This document shows positions 1 to 6,560 of a DNA stretch of 7,048 nucleotides, in pieces. Source of the stretch: Caldilineaceae bacterium (GTDB lineage: Bacteria; Chloroflexota; Anaerolineae; Caldilineales; Caldilineaceae); the NCBI GenBank assembly GCA_024643705.1, contig JAHEML010000193.1, forward strand, positions 1 to 7,048, given 5' to 3'. Every line of letters begins with the position of its first letter. Positions within the stretch are counted from its first letter, which is position 1. The notes under the pieces were generated by a model. That model was not told the DNA's origin. It did no database searches and saw only the letters and a program-made list of their open reading frames with translations. The translations under genes were made by a program, and so were the position numbers.

Positions 1-108
1 ACCACCAGCCAGGGACAGGGCGTCACACCTCTGATCGAAGGTATCACCGTCGAACTGGGCCAGACCGCCAACCACAGCCTCTTCCTCCCCGCCGTCACCA
101 ACCAATAG
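1..108 (+). CDS. 3' end of a probable secreted/surface protein gene (partial)
   Basis: Frame 1 is open from the window edge to a TAG at 106-108, giving 35 visible residues that end in HSLFLPAVTNQ. The start and most of the protein lie outside the window, so the function cannot be assigned. The ending resembles the short hydrophobic, proline-containing tails (such as YLPLV or FLPLV plus a few polar residues) found on many exported Chloroflexota proteins. That comparison is from general knowledge of the group, and the role of such tails is not established here. The stop codon overlaps the ribosome binding site of the next gene, with only 9 bases between stop and start. This argues for co-transcription and supports this frame as the real one. 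Codon use is GC-rich and like that of the downstream gene. Confidence 0.82.
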   Translation, partial: TTSQGQGVTPLIEGITVELGQTANHSLFLPAVTNQ

Positions 109-111
109 GAG
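107..111 (+). promoter_or_regulatory. Ribosome binding site of the giant secreted-protein gene
   Basis: AGGAG lies six bases before the ATG at 118 and overlaps the TAG stop of the preceding gene. It fixes the start just upstream of the heptamer array: the next in-frame methionine is more than 100 residues later, past the signal peptide and dockerin-like region. The overlap is typical of translational coupling in an operon. Confidence 0.85.
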
Positions 112-117
112 CGCAGA

Positions 118-3100
118 ATGATTCCCTACGCAATACGCATTACGCAATACGCAATCATTACAGCGCTCCTTCTCACCCTTTTCGCTGTGACCGGTTCCAG
201 CGCCCAATCCCCCGCGCCCATCTGCCATCCCGGCGATGTGAACTGCGACGGGCGCATCGATGTGGCCGACTTGCAGCAGATCGCCGCTGCCATCGGCGCG
301 ACCACTGCTGGGGCGGAGCGGGCGGACCTCACCCGTTTTGACCTGAACGGCGACGGTGTGGTGAATCAGGCTGACCTGGACGCGGCTCGGCTGCGCTGGC
401 GTTCCAGCCTGACCGCCGAAACCGACGACGGCCGTTTTGGCTACGCAGTGGACGACGCGGGCAATGTCTATCTGCGCTGGCAAATGGTGGCCAGTGTCTA
501 TAACGCGCCCGTCGAAGTGCTGCGCGAACCAGCCCCAGCGGGTGCGCCTTCTGCCGGTGTGGGCAGCGCGGGCATTGTGGCGACAATTTTGCCCATCACC
601 AGCGACGCCACGGCCCTGCCCCTGCTTGGCGACAATTGGGAGACCCTACGCAACGGCTACGAGACCGACGCCAACGGTGATCCCCTGCCCCTGGCCTCCA
701 TCGCCGACGTGCATACCCACGTCCAGGCGGGCGACAATCCCATGCTGGTGGAGTGGCTGGCAAACCGGGATCCGGGCGTGGCCCAGGTCTTTGGGTTGGG
801 CCATCTGGACGCAGCGTTCAGCGGTGTGGGCGTATACCGCTATTGGATTCGCCAGGTCGTCTCACCCAGCAAAACCGTTCTCCTTGGCCCGCTGGACATC
901 GACACGTCCATGCGCACTCGCCTGCCCAACCCCGGCGGCCTGAGTGCCTTTGACGCCGCGCCCCTGGTCGAGAGCAATTTGGCTGCCCAAATCGGCGGTG
1001 CTGTCAACGCAGCGGTGCAAGGACGGGCGTTGCAGGAAGCCCACGCCAATATCTTCCTTTCGTGGCAGACAAATCTGGGCCGACCGGAGACCGACCCGGT
1101 TTGGCAAAACGGTTTCAACGTGTTCCGCCGCACCTGCGACCCCGGCCCGGCCAACTGCGGCCCCTTTGCACTGATCAACGAATACCCCATCTTTCCCCAG
1201 CCCCAGCCCGCAGAAGTGACTGCCAACGAAGATGTGAGCGACGGTCGCCTGGCCTACGGGCTGGAGGTTCACGAGTTCGAGTACGAGTGGGCAGACTTTG
1301 ATTTGGACACAGCCCGGATGTACTGCTACAGCGTCACCAGCCTGGATCTGTTGCAGCAGGACGGCACTCTCTCGCCCGAAGCCTGCCTGCAACCACCCGA
1401 CTACCGCCCCACCGGTGCGCCAGATATGCTGCGCGTCGAGACGATCTACAACGGCAAGAACAATCCTGCCGACGTGCAGGTCGTCTATGCCTTCGACCCA
1501 AGCGTGGAGGGCAATGGGGACTGGCAGCGTTTCGAACTCTACCGGGCCAAGACAGCCCTGGCTATCTGGCCCGACGAGTGGGAGCTGGTGCGCGCCGTCA
1601 CCCCGGACGAATGCGGCGACGAAATGTTCGTCGGCGATACGGGTCTGGCCGAGCACGCGGATTACTGGTATCGGATGGCAACCGTCGACCGTAGCGGCAA
1701 CCGCAGCGCGCCCAGCACCCCCCACGTAAGCAAAGTGGACGATATCTATCCCCCAGCCGCACCATTGGCTTGCTCGGTGGATATTTTGGGCAAGCCCCGC
1801 AACATCTGCTTCCCCACTGATAGCGATGTGGTAAAAGTCAACGTCTACCGCAAATTCGCTGCGGACGGCGTGCCTATTCTGGTGGATCAAGCAGCCATGA
1901 CCGGCAGCAACTTTGTGTGGACCAATTGGGGCGACGATTACACCCCCCTGCGCGAGACCGACGTCTGGTACGAAGTTCGGGGCATGGACGAAGCGGGCAA
2001 CCTGGGAGCGATTTCCACCTTTCCTCTCACACGCATATTGAGCAAAGGGCAGGCCCAAAAAATTCTCCCGCCCGCGTTGCTCAGCGCCCAGATTGACAGC
2101 AATTTCCAGGGGCAATTGACCTGGACCACCAGCGGCGAACAGAATCTGCGGGAATTCGACATCTACCGGGGCAAAGGCGAGAGCCAGCCCAGTCTGGCCT
2201 CGATGACCTGGATTGGGATTGTGTCGGTTGACGGCGAACCCGAAGCCGACCGCACATTTGAATACACCGACGACAGCAGCGAACTGAACTCCAATAGCAT
2301 CTTCTGGTACGCGATCGAAGCGGTGGATGCGGCGGGCAACAAAGCTGCTTCGGCGCCCTATCCCGCCCGGTATGTGAATCTGGACGACCCATCCGCCCGC
2401 TACCAGGAGACCTTCAGCATCGAAGTCGAATGGGTGGACGGTCCGCCGGAAGCGAACGGTGTCACCATTTCCATCAACGATCCGTCCGGCACGGTGGGCA
2501 ACCGCAAGTGCTGCTACATCGTCTTCCGCAGCAGCAGCGCCACCGAGGGCTTTACCCCCATCTCGCCCATCATCGGCACCACCGACCAGCTCGTCGATTA
2601 CGACGTACACCCCGGCGACACTGCTTATTACCAACTTGTGCGTATCGCCGCTGGGACGTACAACGGCACAGCCATCGATCCCGGCACAGCCCGGGGCGAG
2701 ATTACGGGTAAATCCAATGTGGCCCAGGCCATCATCACAGCCAAGCCGCTGCCCAGCGTGGCCCACATGGCCCCGGAAGGTGGGATTTATGTGCCCGCCG
2801 TGGGCGACCCGCCCGCCACCCTCCATTTCGGCACCTGGGACATCACCGTCACCAGCTACAGCAACAAGACAGCGGGCAACCTGACCGGCAACGGCAAGGT
2901 CACCCTCCAGCCCAGCGGAGGGGTCAACAAAACCGTGAAGGTGACCTTCTCCGGCGTCAGCGCCAACGGTGCCGGCACAGTGACCGCGGGCAGCGGCTCG
3001 GTGCTGTTGGGCACAATGGCCGTGGAACGCAACAACCGGGTGCGCTACACAGTGAAAAATATGACCATCGACAAATTCGGGGCCAAAGCGACAATCCGCA

Positions 3101-6100
3101 TCTACGACTTCGGCCTGGACTTCACCGTCTACCAATTAGAGGCTGCCGGGCCGGGCTATCCCATCGAAGCAGCCGCCCAGGATGTCTTCATCGAAGACAC
3201 CACCCTGCGCTTCTCCCACGTCATCAGCGTCAGCCAAAACTGCCTGACCGCGCCGGCCAACATCGTTTTCCCCTTTGGCGTGCGCGACTGGCCTTTGGCC
3301 GTTGTGCCCACGGAGGATTTCACCATCGACGAGACCGGCGTCCAGTTTGGCGCTACCTGCACCGTCTACCGTGACCGCTTTGTCCTACTCACCGGCCAGC
3401 AGGGCGCGCTGGACTATCGCAACGATAACTTCCTGAAAATTCTGGCGACCGACGGCAAAACAGGCATCTGCGCGGGGACAGGCGACGCCACCTATAGCCG
3501 GGCCAACGGGCTGAACGGCTGTTGGGGCAATATCCTCGGCTTCACCTACACCACCGCCTTCCCCTTCGGCGTGGAGGTGGGCAGCAGCGCACGCAGCTAC
3601 CGCTTCATCAACGGCATACTTAATCACGGCAAGCTGACCCGCAAACTGAGCGGTGACAGTCTCGCCTTCGGTTACCGCAAGGATACGGATGGCTTTGCGC
3701 TGAACAACTTCAGCGGCAATTATGTCACCCTGGACATTACGGCCAACGGCGGGATCACTGGGACTGTCACCTCCGCGGATGACATCGCCTGGACTGGCTA
3801 CCGGGCCTACGATGGCGACTATTTCTTCTACACCCCGCCCGTGTTGACCGCCGCTCTGCCCAATGTAAGCTGGCCCGCCTCGCTGGGCACAGGGGCCAGC
3901 GGACTACCCGGCAACGAGCAGGAACAGCCCGGCCTCAATGCCCACCGGCACAACTTCGACTGGACGCCCTGCCCCACACCGGCCAGCCCGGCTACTTTGG
4001 CCTTTGCCTTCGAAGGCAGCAGCGACGTGGACCTGTACATCCGGCGCAGTGGCGTGAGCGGGGTGGTGGATATGCAGCCCGCAGCCGACCTGCCCGTCAC
4101 TTTGGCGAACTACCAGTTCCGTTTCAGCCGCTTTGCCCAAAGCTGGCTGAGCAACTGGCCCTATGACAGCGCCAGCGGCGGCAAAATCTATCTGCCCTAT
4201 CCCGCCGAAGCACTTTTTGAGTTCGACCAGTTGCTGATGGACGAGGCAGGCTGTGCCACCAGCGGAGCGCTCTTACCCAAGCCCGAAGAGCTGGACTACT
4301 GGCAATTGGACGTTCTGCCCTGGGCCGTCTTCTTCGACGACGCGGACAAGCTCTGGATCGAACTTGAAACCCAAATCACCAACTTGGAGCGGCTGGACGG
4401 CAACGCCAGCGATCCCCAGGTGGAGTTGGCCCTGGCTTTCAATCCCAATGGAACCTTCTACGACGGGGAATCTTACCCGGAGGATACGGTCTACACAGTG
4501 GACGATTTCTATGTGGTGATGGAGGACCTGCGCCTGAGCAACTACGGCAACGGCGGCTCCACCCGGGAGAAGCCAGCCTGGAGCAAGAGCGCTACCCTGG
4601 CGACGGCTCCCTGCCTGCCCCAGGAGAGCGGCTGCACCACCACGCCGGGGTTGGACGGGGGATTCGTGGCGCTGAATGCGGGGGTCTATCTGCCCTTCTT
4701 CGGCGAAGCCACCGACCCGGACAGTGATCAAATCTATCTGCTGGCCGCAAACCCCTATGTGGGCTTCAACCGGCGGCCCCTGGCCGAGCAGCTTTTCAGC
4801 CCGGCGCTGGACATCCAACTACAATACGAACTGCTCTACGCCCAATCCCAGGCCGCCAACATCGCCAGCCGCTGGGTGGGGCTGGCTACCTCCCAGGGCC
4901 GGGACATCAGCATACTGGACAATGTGCTGGCAGAAGTGACCATTGCCGAGATTCCCAACTCGCTGGTGGTGGAGCCGAGTACCGAGCGCATCTTTTTCGG
5001 CTTCCCATCGGCCACGGGGATGTTTCTGGCCGCGGATGAAGCCTGGAATACCCTCCCCGGCAACAGCCCCGCGGCTTCTCAGGCCGCGCTGGAAAGTCGA
5101 TTTCTGGGCTGGTGCTCTGGCAGCGGCGGCAACAATGGCCCCCTCTTCAGCCTCTTCGCCTCTGGCTGGGACTGTGCCCTGGAGGCCAAGCTGGCCGCCT
5201 ATCTTGCCAAGCAGGAAGGGTTCGACGATTACAAGACACTGATTCAGGATGTGGACGACAGGGCCGAGAGCTTCGGTGGTATCGTCTCCGATTGGCTCAC
5301 CGATGGCTCCTTTGCCGATGTCCACGTCGGCCTGCCTCTCTTCAAACAGAAGTTGGCGAACTCACCCCTGCAACTCCAATGGGTGCGGGGCGACGCCACC
5401 ATCCGCCCAGTGACCGACGGCGACGGCCGGGTTATCGACGGCGAACTGGACTTGCTCCAGACCGACGCCTTTGTGACGGTTTACGACTCGGAGCCGACCG
5501 GCACAGACGCCAAAACGCTCCTCACCGGGGACTTCTCGCTGGAATGGGACCCGGACGGGGCTATCTATGCCAACGCCAGAGATGTACAGACCACGATGGC
5601 CGATCTGGACGTGCGCCTGGACGCGGACATGCGTCTGCTCTTTGATCTGGACGACCTGGGCTATGGCATCGAAGGGGGCGTCACCCTCTACGACATCGAA
5701 ACCGAAGTGGCGACGGTGGACAAGGCGGGCGCGGTAGCCGGTTTCACGGTGGACAACCAGAAGATCGTCCTGCTCTACACCGGCGCGTCCTTGGACCTCT
5801 GGATCGATCTGGAAAGCATCGGTCGCATCAATGTGGGCGGCTCTTTCCTCTTTGGCCGGTTGGACCCCAACAGCCCGGTGCTGGCCCAGGAATATGGCGA
5901 TGTGATGGCCGCCATGGACCCAGACCCAGGAATGCTGATTCAGGGCGCGTATATGCAGCTCTACGCCAACAATATCCCCATCTTCAATCTCCTGGGTAGC
6001 TGTCCCGGCGTCAAGATCAGCGGCGGGGGCGAGGTGGCCTTCTGGGTCTTTACCGAAGTGGGCCAGCCCAACAACGCCTGGGGCGTGCGCCTGGGGGTCA

Positions 6101-6375
6101 ACGCCACGGGCAAGGCGCTCTGCGTGGCCGCGGTCAAAGCCAGCGTCACGTTGCAACTGGACAACGACTTCGGCAGCAGCGCGCTGGACCTGACCGGCGA
6201 TGCCTGGGCCGGGGCCGGTTGCGGTGGCTGCGAGGTGGACACCTGGACGACCAAGCAGAAGGTGCGGGACGACAAGTGGTGTCTCAAGTGCATCCTGACC
6301 CTTGATTTTGTCATCCCGCTCAAGGGTTCCAACACGAAAGCGGACTTCGACTGGTCTGGGGAGTGTCCGTTCTGA
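118..6375 (+). CDS. Giant secreted protein (2085 aa): N-terminal dockerin-like EF-hands, fibronectin-III-like modules, unrecognised C-terminal half
   Basis: Residues 1-29 form a signal peptide: an Arg-containing n-region (YAIRITQYAI) encoded by a heptamer repeat, a core around residues 13-25, and a likely cut after GSSA. Residues about 38-97 look like a type I dockerin, with Ca-binding loops at 40-51 (D-x-N-x-D-G) and 75-86 (D-x-N-G-D-G), each followed by a helix. Residues about 100-430 hold beta-rich segments, probably divergent fibronectin-III folds. Clearer fibronectin-III-like modules lie at about 436-535, 545-641, 650-750 and 762-876. They carry a strand such as FELYR, VNVYRK or FDIYRG, and the first three also have W-Y and (S/A)-G-N motifs. 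Residues about 880-1560 are beta-rich and unrecognised, 1560-1735 are more helical, and 1736-2001 have amphipathic strands. The end carries two CxxC motifs (2035/2038, 2055/2058) and C2083. No hydrolase motif, C-terminal membrane helix or LPxTG signal is seen. An extracellular scaffold or adhesive role is inference only. The gene is intact. Confidence 0.95.
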   Translation: MIPYAIRITQYAIITALLLTLFAVTGSSAQSPAPICHPGDVNCDGRIDVADLQQIAAAIGATTAGAERADLTRFDLNGDGVVNQADLDAARLRWRSSLTAETDDGRFGYAVDDAGNVYLRWQMVASVYNAPVEVLREPAPAGAPSAGVGSAGIVATILPITSDATALPLLGDNWETLRNGYETDANGDPLPLASIADVHTHVQAGDNPMLVEWLANRDPGVAQVFGLGHLDAAFSGVGVYRYWIRQVVSPSKTVLLGPLDIDTSMRTRLPNPGGLSAFDAAPLVESNLAAQIGGAVNAAVQGRALQEAHANIFLSWQTNLGRPETDPVWQNGFNVFRRTCDPGPANCGPFALINEYPIFPQPQPAEVTANEDVSDGRLAYGLEVHEFEYEWADFDLDTARMYCYSVTSLDLLQQDGTLSPEACLQPPDYRPTGAPDMLRVETIYNGKNNPADVQVVYAFDPSVEGNGDWQRFELYRAKTALAIWPDEWELVRAVTPDECGDEMFVGDTGLAEHADYWYRMATVDRSGNRSAPSTPHVSKVDDIYPPAAPLACSVDILGKPRNICFPTDSDVVKVNVYRKFAADGVPILVDQAAMTGSNFVWTNWGDDYTPLRETDVWYEVRGMDEAGNLGAISTFPLTRILSKGQAQKILPPALLSAQIDSNFQGQLTWTTSGEQNLREFDIYRGKGESQPSLASMTWIGIVSVDGEPEADRTFEYTDDSSELNSNSIFWYAIEAVDAAGNKAASAPYPARYVNLDDPSARYQETFSIEVEWVDGPPEANGVTISINDPSGTVGNRKCCYIVFRSSSATEGFTPISPIIGTTDQLVDYDVHPGDTAYYQLVRIAAGTYNGTAIDPGTARGEITGKSNVAQAIITAKPLPSVAHMAPEGGIYVPAVGDPPATLHFGTWDITVTSYSNKTAGNLTGNGKVTLQPSGGVNKTVKVTFSGVSANGAGTVTAGSGSVLLGTMAVERNNRVRYTVKNMTIDKFGAKATIRIYDFGLDFTVYQLEAAGPGYPIEAAAQDVFIEDTTLRFSHVISVSQNCLTAPANIVFPFGVRDWPLAVVPTEDFTIDETGVQFGATCTVYRDRFVLLTGQQGALDYRNDNFLKILATDGKTGICAGTGDATYSRANGLNGCWGNILGFTYTTAFPFGVEVGSSARSYRFINGILNHGKLTRKLSGDSLAFGYRKDTDGFALNNFSGNYVTLDITANGGITGTVTSADDIAWTGYRAYDGDYFFYTPPVLTAALPNVSWPASLGTGASGLPGNEQEQPGLNAHRHNFDWTPCPTPASPATLAFAFEGSSDVDLYIRRSGVSGVVDMQPAADLPVTLANYQFRFSRFAQSWLSNWPYDSASGGKIYLPYPAEALFEFDQLLMDEAGCATSGALLPKPEELDYWQLDVLPWAVFFDDADKLWIELETQITNLERLDGNASDPQVELALAFNPNGTFYDGESYPEDTVYTVDDFYVVMEDLRLSNYGNGGSTREKPAWSKSATLATAPCLPQESGCTTTPGLDGGFVALNAGVYLPFFGEATDPDSDQIYLLAANPYVGFNRRPLAEQLFSPALDIQLQYELLYAQSQAANIASRWVGLATSQGRDISILDNVLAEVTIAEIPNSLVVEPSTERIFFGFPSATGMFLAADEAWNTLPGNSPAASQAALESRFLGWCSGSGGNNGPLFSLFASGWDCALEAKLAAYLAKQEGFDDYKTLIQDVDDRAESFGGIVSDWLTDGSFADVHVGLPLFKQKLANSPLQLQWVRGDATIRPVTDGDGRVIDGELDLLQTDAFVTVYDSEPTGTDAKTLLTGDFSLEWDPDGAIYANARDVQTTMADLDVRLDADMRLLFDLDDLGYGIEGGVTLYDIETEVATVDKAGAVAGFTVDNQKIVLLYTGASLDLWIDLESIGRINVGGSFLFGRLDPNSPVLAQEYGDVMAAMDPDPGMLIQGAYMQLYANNIPIFNLLGSCPGVKISGGGEVAFWVFTEVGQPNNAWGVRLGVNATGKALCVAAVKASVTLQLDNDFGSSALDLTGDAWAGAGCGGCEVDTWTTKQKVRDDKWCLKCILTLDFVIPLKGSNTKADFDWSGECPF
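128..155 (+). repeat. Heptamer array A inside the signal-peptide coding region
   Basis: There are four head-to-tail 7-base units: ACGCAAT (128-134), ACGCATT (135-141), ACGCAAT (142-148) and ACGCAAT (149-155). Three are identical and one differs by a single base. The array starts seven bases after the start codon of the giant gene and encodes the n-region of its signal peptide, including its only early basic residue, R7. It is AT-richer than the surrounding gene. It belongs to the same repeat family, in the same orientation, as the array at 6588-6615. Confidence 0.92.
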
Positions 6376-6382
6376 TGAAGAG

Positions 6383-6417
6383 ATTGCGCATTTCGTATTG
6401 CGTATTTCGTATTGCGT
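6383..6417 (-). repeat. Heptamer array B, intergenic, opposite orientation
   Basis: There are five 7-base units on the + strand: ATTGCGC, ATTTCGT, ATTGCGT, ATTTCGT and ATTGCGT. The reverse complements are ACGCAAT-family units, with ACGCAAT and ACGAAAT alternating and one terminal GCGCAAT. The array begins seven bases after the stop of the giant gene, and its last three bases are the first bases of the adjoining hairpin stem. It is inverted relative to the two coding arrays. On the minus strand it reads without stops (YEIRNTK-like), but no convincing minus-strand gene uses it. Confidence 0.9.
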
Positions 6418-6452
6418 AAGTCTGCACATCGAATGCGATGTGCAGACTTACG
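6415..6452. repeat. Perfect 17-bp inverted repeat (hairpin) with 4-base loop
   Basis: The left arm CGTAAGTCTGCACATCG (6415-6431) is the exact reverse complement of the right arm at 6436-6452, separated by AATG. The stem is continuous with the last unit of heptamer array B. A 17-bp mismatch-free hairpin 40 bases after a stop codon could stop or pause transcription, or protect the 3' end of the upstream mRNA. However, the following bases (GAGCAAGGCAG) have no T-run, so a standard intrinsic terminator is not supported. Other possibilities are a small interspersed repeat element or a recombination or protein-binding site. The function is unknown. Confidence 0.9.
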
Positions 6453-6548
6453 GAGCAAGGCAGTGAGCTTAGGTGAGGTTTTTAACCGCACAACGAGCGG
6501 AGACTGGCCTTGAATCACCATTAAAGCAAGCATCCCCTTGTCCCAAAC

Positions 6549-6553
6549 AGGAG
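6549..6553 (+). promoter_or_regulatory. Ribosome binding site of the third gene
   Basis: AGGAG (extended to AGGAGAG) lies seven bases before the ATG at 6561. Together with the signal peptide that follows, it selects this frame over an overlapping arginine-rich frame that opens at 6473. No convincing -35/-10 promoter pair was seen in 6453-6548. Confidence 0.82.
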
Positions 6554-6560
6554 AGTAGCA

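Noticed and set aside
862..3135. A 757-codon open frame on the minus strand
   Set aside because: It lies wholly inside the giant gene, is rich in His, Gly and Val as expected from antisense of GC-biased codons, and shows no recognisable domain. The plus-strand gene has a signal peptide, EF-hands and modular structure.
5416..5451. A third EF-hand-like loop around residues 1765-1776 (TDGDGRVIDGE)
   Set aside because: Position 1 is Val rather than Asp and no helix pairing is visible. It could be a calcium-binding loop, but the support is too weak.
118..6375. Secreted protease or glycoside hydrolase
   Set aside because: No HExxH motif was found (HTH and HRH stretches do not fit), nor any recognisable glycosidase signature. 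The dockerin-like region alone does not show an enzyme.
5362..6429. A 355-codon minus-strand open frame starting in the hairpin and reading array B as YEIRNTK
   Set aside because: It copies the 'ATG then heptamers' layout of the real genes, but has no purine-rich ribosome binding site upstream and no hydrophobic core after the repeat, and the rest is antisense to the giant gene.
6415..6483. Standard intrinsic terminator
   Set aside because: The stem is strong but no T-run follows it; the nearest five T's are at 6479-6483, too far from the stem to count.
6453..6548. Promoter for the third gene
   Set aside because: TTGAAT at about 6510 has no acceptable -10 element at the right spacing, and no other pair stood out.
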